A stretch of DNA of 64,000 nt, from positions 1 through 64,000 of the forward strand of contig NZ_VZZJ01000020.1 in NCBI RefSeq assembly GCF_008806345.1, written 5' to 3'. Shown one piece after another: positions 34,908-42,984 of this stretch. The notes below the pieces were generated by a model. That model was given only the letters and a program-made list of their open reading frames with translations, ran no database searches and was not told where the DNA came from. Source of the stretch: Methylobacterium planeticum (GTDB taxonomy: Bacteria > Pseudomonadota > Alphaproteobacteria > Rhizobiales > Beijerinckiaceae). The translations under genes were made by a program, and so were the position numbers. Each line of letters opens with the position of its first letter. Within the stretch, counting starts at the first letter, position 1.

Positions 34908-35091
34908 TCCCAGCCCTTCGACGTTCGGGGCGCACAGCCTGCGGGCCGGGTTCATCACCACCGCGGCCGAGCGGGGCGCCAACATGGCCCGCATCATGGA
35001 CGTGTCGGGCCACCGCGATCCGCGGGCGGTCGTCGGCTACATCCGACGTGCCGCCGCCTTCAAGGGACATGCGGGAAGCAAGTTCTTGTAG
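34908..35091 (+). pseudogene. C-terminal fragment of a tyrosine recombinase
   Basis: One frame encodes the last ~58 residues of an integrase: FGAHSLRAGFITTAAERGA (HxLR box), then MDVSGHRDPRAVVGYIRRA with the GH motif and tyrosine nucleophile, ending AFKGHAGSKFL and TAG at 35089-35091. The N-terminal catalytic arginine region is absent, so this is a decayed remnant, evidence for earlier integration events here. The rest of 34882-35291 is AT-rich non-coding DNA that should hold the promoter of the PAS gene. Confidence 0.75.
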
Positions 35092-35291
35092 GGGACTGCT
35101 GCATGGGGTAGCGACCGCCACCCTTACAGCGAGCGCTTGCCTGAAACGGGCAGTCGAGCTGAGATTTTCTCTTTAGTATTTTGTTAACTTTCTTTGCATC
35201 TACCATAGGTTGCATTATGGCGAGGCGGCACCAGCTCCCGGTAACGAGCATTGACCGATTGGTCTCGTGAGATCTGCGATGAGGTCTTTTT

Positions 35292-35900
35292 ATGGGTAGG
35301 TTCAGAGTCAACGGTTCGCAAGCTTCCCAGCGCACTCCCGGCCCGATTGCTAATCCTTCAGATGAAGTTGGCAATTGGGAGTTGGACATGGTTGTAGACT
35401 GTGTCCATGCAGATGCGCTCGTCGCTAGCTTGTTCAACGTAGACCCGGATCTCGCCGAGGCCGGCGCGCCGCTCGCTGCCTTTGTGGCCGGCATGCATGC
35501 CGAGGACCGCGACCGTGTGATCGCGCTGATCAACCAATGCGCACAGCGGGGGGGATCCTACGTGGCCGAGTACCGCGTGTGCTCGGCCGATGGCGTAACC
35601 CGGTGGGTGCTGGCGCGAGGTAGCTTCGAACTCGACGACAAAGGGCTTCCCAGCCACGGGCGCGGCATCATCGTCGACATCACGCCATGCAGGGTGAGCA
35701 ACAGCGCCTATGTGACGAGCGATGCTCCAGCAGCGGAGCACCCTTTGGAGCGCGCAGCAGATCAGTGTGTTGCTACTCATCAAGCCATCGCAGAGCTCGA
35801 CGATCCGACCCTCAAGCTGCTGTCGGAAATGCTGCTTTTGGAAGTTGGACGGAAACTGGCCAAGCTCGACGTCGGCAGGCGGCGCAAGCACATGAACTGA
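35292..35900 (+). CDS. PAS-domain protein
   Basis: A 202-residue soluble protein with one PAS fold of the PAS_3 type (about residues 30-140: the MHAEDRDRVIALINQ helix, the YVAEYRVCSADGVTRWV strands and the GRGIIVDIT last strand). The C-terminal 60 residues are helical (ELDDPTLKLLSEMLLLEVG) and could dimerise. No kinase, GGDEF or HTH output domain is attached, so it must signal through a partner; the XRE regulator 126 bp downstream on the same strand is the obvious candidate. Confidence 0.75.
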   Translation: MGRFRVNGSQASQRTPGPIANPSDEVGNWELDMVVDCVHADALVASLFNVDPDLAEAGAPLAAFVAGMHAEDRDRVIALINQCAQRGGSYVAEYRVCSADGVTRWVLARGSFELDDKGLPSHGRGIIVDITPCRVSNSAYVTSDAPAAEHPLERAADQCVATHQAIAELDDPTLKLLSEMLLLEVGRKLAKLDVGRRRKHMN

Positions 35901-36026
35901 CGTGTCGGCAGTGCGGCGCTACGTATTCAACCCTTAAGATTCTCATAGGTATGCGACCGCAAGTTGTGTACCGCGAGCAGCGCACAGGCCTCAAAGACGA
36001 GGTCACCTAACTCCAACGGAAGCCAG

Positions 36027-36434
36027 ATGCGCTCAATGCCCCCTACTCGAACTACAAAGCAGGCAACGACAGCCGATCATTCCATCGGCACTCGCATCGC
36101 GGAAATCCGCATTGCAAAGGGGATCAGTCAGTCTGCGCTGGGTCAGGCCATTGGGGTGAGCTTCCAGCAAGTGCAGAAGTACGAGAAAGGCCTCAACCGC
36201 GTTGGAGCCGTGCGCCTTCAATCGATTGCTGCCCTCTTGAACGTTCCCGTCTCGACCTTCCTGCCTGATGATGGCGTTGCAGTGAAGAATGAGGAGGAGA
36301 GCCTTAGTCTCCTGCGAGCGCCGGAGGCACTTGAACTCGTCAAAGCCTTCAGCAGCATCACCGACGTACAGATTCGCCGCGACGTGCTGTCGATTGTCAG
36401 GTCTGCTGCCCGTCTGTACTCGCACGAACTTTAG
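36027..36434 (+). CDS. XRE-family transcriptional regulator
   Basis: About 135 residues with a Cro/CI helix-turn-helix at roughly residues 22-75: RIAEIRIAKGISQSALGQAI, then SFQQVQKYEKGLNRVGA. The C-terminal part is helical and may oligomerise. Regulators of this form are frequent in alphaproteobacteria, often several per genome. It follows the PAS protein and converges on the large surface-protein gene; a shared role is only inferred from position. Confidence 0.85.
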   Translation: MRSMPPTRTTKQATTADHSIGTRIAEIRIAKGISQSALGQAIGVSFQQVQKYEKGLNRVGAVRLQSIAALLNVPVSTFLPDDGVAVKNEEESLSLLRAPEALELVKAFSSITDVQIRRDVLSIVRSAARLYSHEL

Positions 36435-36608
36435 ATTTATTCTCTTTTGTCAAGAAGTTATTGCATGTATTAGTCCGCCGCTAGTTATGTTATAACTAGT
36501 GCAAAATCACTGCTGAACTCAATCAAAGCAGAGTTTTGACGAAAAGAAACGTGCGATAAGCAAAATTATGGAAGAGGGCGACAGGAGCCGCCCCCCTCAA
36601 TCCTGCAA

Positions 36609-39600
36609 TTACGCAACGAGGTGCCAGCCTGCCTCGATCTGATTGACGAGGTGGATCTGAGCCTCAATGCTTTCTGAGATCCCAAGCGCCACGTCGGCGC
36701 GCGAGGTACCGTGCGCGAGGGCGTCCTGCCAGAAGCTCAGACCGGCCGTGTCAGCGTGCCGGCCCAACGCGCCCTCGTACAGCTCGACCACGAATTGCGC
36801 GTTCGTCAGAGAACCATGGGTAGCGGCATATTCCGGTGAGGCCAGCATAGCACCCGCCACGTCCTTCAGTGCCTGGATCGCACCCGGCACTCCGCTTGTG
36901 GCCGCACCCTGCTTCACGACCGTCTCAAAGCTCTGCAGACCGCCCGCATCCGGCGCACGCTCCAAGAGGCCGTAGTACAGCCGCGCGACCGCTGTCTCTG
37001 AAGCGTCGCCCACGAACACGCCCGCATCGAAGACCGGCTTGAGGACGGCCTGCGCCTCAGCCGAGGTCGCGACCTGCACGGCCACCTGCGCCTGGCTCAC
37101 ACCGTGGGTCAGTTCGTCGGTGAAGAAGGCGAGACCGCCCCCATCCGCGGGGCGGTTGAGCAGGTTGGCGTACAGGCTCTCCACATAGGTGGTGGTGCTG
37201 GCCGCTTGCGGGCCGTGCTCCGGTGAGGTCAGGAGCGCCTGCGCGATGTCCGCGAGGCTCATGCCGGTCTTGAGCGCCGTCGTGAAGCCTTCCAGCCCAA
37301 GCGGATCGGGGGCTCGGTCGAGAAGAGCCTCGTAGAGCGCGTAGACGCTCCCGGCCTGGCTCGCGGCGCTGTGCTCGACGGAGCCGAACAGATTGAGCAC
37401 CGCCTCGCTCGGGCGCGTGACGTCGGTGAGCACGACGTCGTTTCCGTCGCCGCCGTGGTAGCTGATCTGGTAGCTGCGCGCGCCGAGGCTGAGGCTTGCT
37501 CCCTCGCTCAGCCCCGCGAAGCTACCGAAGACCGCATCTGTCCCATCGTTGTCGATGAACACGAAGCTGTCGCCGCGGACTGACACGAACGAGCCAAAGG
37601 CGTGGAGGTCGAGGGTCGCGCCACCGACGGCGACCATACCGGTCACCTTCAGCTGATCGAACTGACCCGTTGCCGTGCCGCCGATTTCTTCCTTGAGGAC
37701 GGAGCCGGAAGCGAGGCTCAGGTCCTTGGTCGAAAGCAAGCCTGGCGAGTTGCCCGGCGAGAGCGTGCCGCCGGACTGGATCGTCACGGTGCCCGTCGAG
37801 CCGTGGCCACCGAGCGTGGCACCGCTGCCGACAGTCACGGGCGAGACAATCGAGCCGTCCACGATGAGCGTGCCAGCCTTCACCTCGGTCGGACCGGTGT
37901 AGGTGTTCGTACCAGTCAGGATGAGGGTGCCGGCGCCATCGACGGTCAGCGAGCCTGAGGTAAGGCCGGACAACGTTTGCGTCTGACCTGCAGCAGGGCT
38001 GACGGTGCCAGCCGCCGACGGATCGGGTGGGGTGTCGGGCACAGCAAGTATGAAGCTGAGTTGAGCCTGACCGGTGTTGCCAGCGAGGTCTGCCCCAGAA
38101 GCCGTTATGGTGTGCGCACCATACGCCCCCAGATTGATCGAAGTGCTCCATGTGCCATCGGTTTGCACCACCGCTGTGCCGAGCGTGGTCGCACCCTCCT
38201 TCAGCGTTATGATCGCGCCGACAGGGACATTCGAGTCCGTGACCGTGCCAGCCACCGTCTGCGTCGCAGCGTAGGTGCTGCCACCTTGAGTGGTGAAGGC
38301 CAGGACAGGGGCAGTCGTGTCGAGTGTGATGGTCAGGGCCTCAGAGGCCGAGCTGACGTTGCCGGCGGCATCCGCGGCGGTGGCGGTCAGCGTATAGACG
38401 CCCTCGCTCAAGGATGCCGTCGGCGTGTAGCTCCAGTGTCCAGTTCCATCCACGGCGATGGTGCTGGATAGGACCGCGCTGCCATTCCTGAGCGTGATGG
38501 TGCTGCTGGCCTCGGCCGTGCCCTGTATTTCTGGCGTGGTGTTGCTGGTGATGCCATCCGTGGACGAGCTGCCCGTGTCGGAGCCCGACGTCAGCGCGGG
38601 TGCAAATGGAGCGTTCGGTGCTTTGGTGTCGTAGGTCAGGCTCGGCGCAGCACCCGGCCCGCCGTTGTTGCCGGCCGCATCCGTATAGCTGCCCGCCGCC
38701 ACGGTGATCGAGGCCGTGCCACTGTCGGTGCCGGCGGTCGGCGTGAAGGTGGCCGTGCGCGTCAGTCCGGTACCGGAGATCGCCGACAGGCTGCCGCCAG
38801 AGACCGTCACGGCGCCGCTGGTGCCGTCCCAAGCGAAGGTGGTGCCGGGATCCTCGCTGAAGGTGAAGGTGATCGTGGCCGTCTGGCCAATCTTCAGCGT
38901 GCTGAGATCGCTGGTGATCGCTAGCGTAGGCGCGACAGCATCCACCCGCACGCCCGCGGTGCTGGGCACGCTGTTGAGCATCAGGTTCGCGTTGTTGCCA
39001 GCCGCATCTTGGATTGTGCCGCCATTCAGCGTCAGGGTGCTGGCCAGCTCGATCCCGTCCGCGTCTTGTTGACCGGGGGGAACGGTGGTCTTGAAGGTGA
39101 GCGCGTTCGAGCCCGTGGCGGAGACGTAGTTGGCGTGAACCGTCGTGCTGCCAATCGTCAGATTGAGCTGCGGTGTGCCGGTTACCGTTACCGCCTCGTC
39201 TATATTGACGGTGAAGACGAGCGTATCACCGGCCTTATAGGTGCCGTTCGCAGGAACTGCGACCGAAGCCACGATTGGCGCGACCGTGTCGATGGCGAGA
39301 TGCGTGTCGCGCCCTGTCGCAGAAGTGAGGCTCGCTGCGTCGAGGATCCCCGCCGTGCTTGATCTATTCAGCAGCACCCCGACCGCATTGCCACGGAGAT
39401 CTGCCACAACGACATCGAGGGTGTTGTCGCCATTTAGATCCGCAAGCGCCACGGAACTCGGGAAGCTACCAGCTGCATAGGTGCTGAGGCCCCCGAAGCT
39501 GCCGTGGCCGTCGCCGAGCAGGACGGCGATCTGGTTGGTTTCGCGGATCGCGGTGACGATGTCGACGTTGCCATCCCCATTCACGTCGCCCAGCGTCAGA

Positions 39601-40691
39601 GCGAAGGCACCTGCTCCGACGATGTAATTCGTCGCCGCGCTGAAACCACCACTCCCGTTACCGAAGAGCACAGATACCGTGCCGCTGGTGTTGTTTGCGG
39701 TAACGACGTCGAGCCTGCCGTCGCCGTTTAAATCCGCTGTGACGAGCGAGAAGGGGGGGCCGCCAACAGAATAGGTGGTCGGTGCGCCGAACCCGCCAGA
39801 ACCGGCGTTGAGTAGAACAGCGATGTTGTTGTTACCGTAGTTCGCCGTGATAATGTCCGGCTTGCCGTCACCATTCACGTCGCGCACGACGGCATTGTAG
39901 GGCGAAGCGCCACTCGGGTAGTTGGTGGGGGCACCAAATCCGCCAGAGCCATTGCCGAGAAGGACCGAGACGTTGCCTCCGTAGACGTTTGGGACGATTA
40001 AATCGAGCTTCCCGTCGCCGTTGATGTCGACGACCGAGATCGACTCCGGGCCGTTGCCTACGGGGTAGAGCGTCGCCGGGCCAAACCCACCACTGCCATT
40101 GCCGAGGAAGATAGAAATACTGCCACCATCTTGGTTGGCGGCCAGAATGTCGAGCTTACCGTCATTGTTGATGTCGACGAGCGTAACCCGAGAAGGGTAC
40201 TGCCCGCCCGTCTCGTAGGTGGTCGCGGCACCGAATGTGCCGTCACCATGACCAAATAGAATGGAGACAGTGCCTGGTGTCGTATAATTGGCAGCAACGA
40301 CATCAAGCTTACTATCGCCGTTCAGGTCGGCCAGAACCGCCGTCAGTGGACTTGTACCTGCAGGGAATGTCGTAAACGCACTGAAGGAGATATTGCCGGT
40401 CGCACTGATGGTCGCGCCATTCAAGTCCAGGCTCGAGACTTGCAGATCGGGCGTATCGTCTCCGGATGCGACTGTATAGCTGAAGTGCAGGCCAGCTGCG
40501 TCATAGCGTGAATAGATCGCTGTCATGCCGTTGCTAAGCGAGAGCGTTGGAGGCAAATCGCCTACAAGGGCAACGCTGCTGACGGCCTGGGATGTCGCGA
40601 GGACCAGATCAATCGTATCACCCGCCTTAAGGGGGCTGCCGACGTTCGAATGTGCCGCGGTGATACCCGTGATGGAAAACGTCGACGACAT
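36609..40691 (-). CDS. Large surface/secreted protein with FG-GAP, Ig-like and DUF4214 regions
   Basis: 1360 residues; the ATG at 40691 has GAGG five bases upstream. No signal peptide. In order: about 100 leading residues; seven FG-GAP/VCBS repeats of ~47 residues (about 115-450, each with a DxNGDGxxD calcium loop); Ig-like repeats with Ala/Thr/Gly-rich strands (about 450-950); an autotransporter-type beta-strand repeat (NTYTGPTEVKAGTLIVDG); and a C-terminal region with repeated L-Y-x-x-L-L-x-R-APD units, as in DUF4214. The lack of a signal and the Ca-binding repeats suggest type I secretion, but no secretion genes are near. Likely a cell-surface adhesin or S-layer-like protein. GC content is lower than in the core genes. 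Confidence 0.82.
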   Translation of the reverse strand: MSSTFSITGITAAHSNVGSPLKAGDTIDLVLATSQAVSSVALVGDLPPTLSLSNGMTAIYSRYDAAGLHFSYTVASGDDTPDLQVSSLDLNGATISATGNISFSAFTTFPAGTSPLTAVLADLNGDSKLDVVAANYTTPGTVSILFGHGDGTFGAATTYETGGQYPSRVTLVDINNDGKLDILAANQDGGSISIFLGNGSGGFGPATLYPVGNGPESISVVDINGDGKLDLIVPNVYGGNVSVLLGNGSGGFGAPTNYPSGASPYNAVVRDVNGDGKPDIITANYGNNNIAVLLNAGSGGFGAPTTYSVGGPPFSLVTADLNGDGRLDVVTANNTSGTVSVLFGNGSGGFSAATNYIVGAGAFALTLGDVNGDGNVDIVTAIRETNQIAVLLGDGHGSFGGLSTYAAGSFPSSVALADLNGDNTLDVVVADLRGNAVGVLLNRSSTAGILDAASLTSATGRDTHLAIDTVAPIVASVAVPANGTYKAGDTLVFTVNIDEAVTVTGTPQLNLTIGSTTVHANYVSATGSNALTFKTTVPPGQQDADGIELASTLTLNGGTIQDAAGNNANLMLNSVPSTAGVRVDAVAPTLAITSDLSTLKIGQTATITFTFSEDPGTTFAWDGTSGAVTVSGGSLSAISGTGLTRTATFTPTAGTDSGTASITVAAGSYTDAAGNNGGPGAAPSLTYDTKAPNAPFAPALTSGSDTGSSSTDGITSNTTPEIQGTAEASSTITLRNGSAVLSSTIAVDGTGHWSYTPTASLSEGVYTLTATAADAAGNVSSASEALTITLDTTAPVLAFTTQGGSTYAATQTVAGTVTDSNVPVGAIITLKEGATTLGTAVVQTDGTWSTSINLGAYGAHTITASGADLAGNTGQAQLSFILAVPDTPPDPSAAGTVSPAAGQTQTLSGLTSGSLTVDGAGTLILTGTNTYTGPTEVKAGTLIVDGSIVSPVTVGSGATLGGHGSTGTVTIQSGGTLSPGNSPGLLSTKDLSLASGSVLKEEIGGTATGQFDQLKVTGMVAVGGATLDLHAFGSFVSVRGDSFVFIDNDGTDAVFGSFAGLSEGASLSLGARSYQISYHGGDGNDVVLTDVTRPSEAVLNLFGSVEHSAASQAGSVYALYEALLDRAPDPLGLEGFTTALKTGMSLADIAQALLTSPEHGPQAASTTTYVESLYANLLNRPADGGGLAFFTDELTHGVSQAQVAVQVATSAEAQAVLKPVFDAGVFVGDASETAVARLYYGLLERAPDAGGLQSFETVVKQGAATSGVPGAIQALKDVAGAMLASPEYAATHGSLTNAQFVVELYEGALGRHADTAGLSFWQDALAHGTSRADVALGISESIEAQIHLVNQIEAGWHLVA

Positions 40692-40877
40692 TTGTGCCTC
40701 GCCCCCTCGGCCCTGAGCGTACGCGTTTATACGGACCGATGCCTCTCGCGCAGGGATTGTGGAGTCAATTGGTGAAAGCTCCCCCACATAGAGAGTGCGC
40801 GCCTGTGCTCTCAAAAGAGTTGAAGCATGTGCTGTGAGAGCCACACGGTAGGAGGCGAGGCGAGGCCTAACGAATAG

Positions 40878-41087
40878 ATAAAGGCCCAAGCCAAGATTTC
40901 ACTCGGTCTGCTCTGTTTCGACTGCGAAGGCTTTCCGACCGGCCCAAAAGCGTGGCCATTTGCGGCCAGGCCCATCCGGCGCGAGCTCCGCCTCCTCGAC
41001 CCGATTGGATGGCCGCAGCTCTCAGCCGTGATCCGGTACCTGCGAGCCGGTGGTCGCTGCAAGGGAGGCGGCCGCCGGTACAGGTAG
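40878..41087 (+). pseudogene. 5'-truncated gene remnant
   Basis: After a TAG at 40875 one frame reads LCFDCEGFPTGPKAWPF, RRELRLLDPIGWPQL and SAVIRYLRAGGRCKGGG to a stop at 41085-41087. The composition is protein-like, with C-x2-C-like cysteines, but there is no start codon. The remaining stretch between the surface-protein start (40691) and 41275 shows nothing else. Confidence 0.4.
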
Positions 41088-41275
41088 CGCGTCGCCATTT
41101 AGAGAGGGCTAACCCTCATCGAAGGAAAAACTGCCAAACCGCTCGTAGGCGGCGGATACCATTGACGGTATTGGCAAAAGGCGGTCATTCGTGACCGGAG
41201 CTGCGTAGCTGACGCAGTACGAGAGCGTCAAGTCGCGTGCTCATCAACCCGCACTACATATCGATTTGGATGTCT

Positions 41276-41605
41276 ATGACCGATCACGCTGACACTTCAG
41301 TTTGTCGGGATCTGCTGCTGAGCGAGTTCAACGACGTGGTAGATCGGTCAGGCGATGGCTTGTCGAAACTTCCCGCCATAACCGCTGCGCAGTGCCGGGC
41401 GGCCCGAGCCTTTCTTGGTTGGTCGCAAAAACGTCTCGTCAAAGCGTCCGGTGTTGGTCTCTCGGCGATCGTTGCCTTCGAACACGGCGGAAGCCGTTGT
41501 GTTTCTCGGGAGACAGTAGCTGAGTTGAGGGGAGTCTTGGAGGAGGCTGGCCTCGATTTCATCTCGCTAAGCGGTGGGGTTGGTGTTCTTTTCCGCGAAG
41601 CCTAA
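41276..41605 (+). CDS. XRE-family HTH regulator
   Basis: A 109-residue protein with a helix-turn-helix in the middle (AARAFLGWSQKRLVKASGVG, then LSAIVAFEHGG), typical of small alphaproteobacterial XRE proteins. An N-terminal extension of ~35 residues precedes it. Start at 41276 (or 41270). It may regulate the divergent surface-protein gene, but 584 bp separate them. Confidence 0.8.
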   Translation: MTDHADTSVCRDLLLSEFNDVVDRSGDGLSKLPAITAAQCRAARAFLGWSQKRLVKASGVGLSAIVAFEHGGSRCVSRETVAELRGVLEEAGLDFISLSGGVGVLFREA

Positions 41606-41632
41606 GGTCCGGACACACACCTGATAACTACG

Positions 41633-41772
41633 TCAGGCTTCAGTTTGCTCGTCGGCAGCTTGGCGGATCTCAGTCAGAAAGTGGCGGCGGCGGTCGGGAT
41701 CGTCGGCTGCTACGCCACAGCCCGCCGCTCGATCTCAGCCTTGAGACCATCGATGACGATGGGAAGATCCAA
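41633..41772 (-). pseudogene. Small gene remnant with frameshift
   Basis: A TTG at 41772 starts LDLPIVIDGLKAEIERRAVA and a stop at 41710; the neighbouring frame then gives ADDPDRRHFLTEIRQAADE, QTEA and stop at 41633. One indel would join them into a protein of about 45 residues. It is the last gene of a leftward set of small coiled-coil genes. Confidence 0.35.
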
Positions 41773-41813
41773 GGGCTATCCCTTGTCGCCTCTCTCGTGT
41801 GGTCGAGGCCACC

Positions 41814-42095
41814 CTACACCCGAATCGCCGGTCGGCGTGGGATGCGCACCCGGATCTTCGGTGGCGCGGGCTGCGGGGCCGACAGCGCGGCCGCGGGACG
41901 GCCCTCGACCTTGTGGGCGACGATGATGGCCTTCGCCACCTTCAGGCCGGTTTCGAGGTTCGTAACCGCCTCGGCCAGCCGGCAGTTCTCCTGTTTCAGC
42001 AGGGCGACCTCGACCCGCAGGGCGTCCGCTTCCTCTGCCGCGGCCTTCTGCCGAGCCCGGAATGCCGCCTGCTTCTTGCGGCCTGTCATCGCCAT
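41814..42095 (-). CDS. Small coiled-coil protein
   Basis: 93 residues with GAGGAGC before the ATG at 42095. The N terminus is basic (MTGRKKQAAFRARQKAA); residues ~18-60 form a leucine-containing coiled coil (LRVEVALLKQENCRLAEAV); the tail is P/R-rich (IRVRIPRRPAIRV). It may bind DNA. No family was recognised. It is in a leftward run with the genes at 42128 and 42358. Confidence 0.6.
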   Translation of the reverse strand: MAMTGRKKQAAFRARQKAAAEEADALRVEVALLKQENCRLAEAVTNLETGLKVAKAIIVAHKVEGRPAAALSAPQPAPPKIRVRIPRRPAIRV

Positions 42096-42127
42096 GCTGA
42101 TGCTCCTCGGGTGGTAGCGGGGGCCGG

Positions 42128-42355
42128 TCAGTAACCGTCATCCGTTGCCGGATCCTGAAACGACTCACCCGTGAGAATGATGAGCGGCCAGCCCGGCTGG
42201 TGCCTGCCATCGGCCTCGTGCTCGGCGAGGAGCCGGGCCGCGGCCTCCGGGGTGCGAGCTTCGATGATCGTGCCCCGCATCGGCGTGGCCGGCTGGCGGG
42301 GCCGTTGCGCTCGCGCGACGGTGGCCATCTGCGCGCCGTTCATCCGCGGATGCAT
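42128..42355 (-). CDS. Small hypothetical protein
   Basis: 75 residues starting MHPRMNGAQMATVARAQRP; the C-terminal half (GTIIEARTPEAAARLLAEHE, then GWPLIILTGES) looks like a small alpha/beta domain. Two bases separate it from the gene upstream. No strong ribosome binding site; the start may be at 42343. Confidence 0.45.
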   Translation of the reverse strand: MHPRMNGAQMATVARAQRPRQPATPMRGTIIEARTPEAAARLLAEHEADGRHQPGWPLIILTGESFQDPATDDGY

Positions 42356-42357
42356 GC

Positions 42358-42768
42358 TCAGCGCGAGCGCTGACCGTAACGACCGTCGCCCTGGGCCTCG
42401 AAGTAGCGTCCGAAACCCACGCGGACGTCCATCTTCTTCTTGGGAGTGCCCGGTGTGAGAGGCTCCTTGTGCAGGGCTGCGCCCCGGATGGTCACGCCCC
42501 TGAGTTCCGGAAGGATCTCCGCCGGGGTCAGGGCGCCGCGCTCGGCGAGGATCTCGGCTATCTCCCGCATGACGCGGTCCCAGAATTCCTCGGCGCGGAA
42601 GCGGTCGAGTTGGTTCTCGATCTTCGACAGGCGGCCTTGGACGCGGCACGCTTCGGTCTCGGCCGTCTCGGCGCGGGCGGCGAGCGCGGCGTTCCCCGCC
42701 TGAAGACCTTCTAGCCTCCCTGCCCGACCATTCCGTGAGGAGACCGCTTGCGGGCGAAGAGCGGTCAT
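42358..42768 (-). CDS. Coiled-coil protein, possibly truncated
   Basis: Up to 136 residues. Residues about 20-60 are a coiled coil (ENQLDRFRAEEFWDR preceded by A/E-rich helix); the C terminus is basic (KKKMDVRVGFGRYFEAQ). The first 15 residues are doubtful because they overlap a GCGGTC-type repeat near 42720-42770, so the 5' end may have been lost when the neighbouring DNA was joined. No family was recognised. Confidence 0.45.
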   Translation of the reverse strand: MTALRPQAVSSRNGRAGRLEGLQAGNAALAARAETAETEACRVQGRLSKIENQLDRFRAEEFWDRVMREIAEILAERGALTPAEILPELRGVTIRGAALHKEPLTPGTPKKKMDVRVGFGRYFEAQGDGRYGQRSR

Positions 42769-42984
42769 TCCAGCGGCTGTGGCAGAGGGTCCGGAAGTGG
42801 CGCACAGCCGAACAAGCGGCATGCAAACCTCTGAGCCCTTCCGAACCACAAACCTTGTGGATTGGGAAGTCGGCTCCAGCCTGACGACAGTTTCCCGCAA
42901 GGGGTAGCTCCCGCACTCCTGAACCTCTAGTGGCGCGGCTACGTTCGGTGTCCTGCGAGAAAGGACGCGTCGAGAGGAAGGCCC

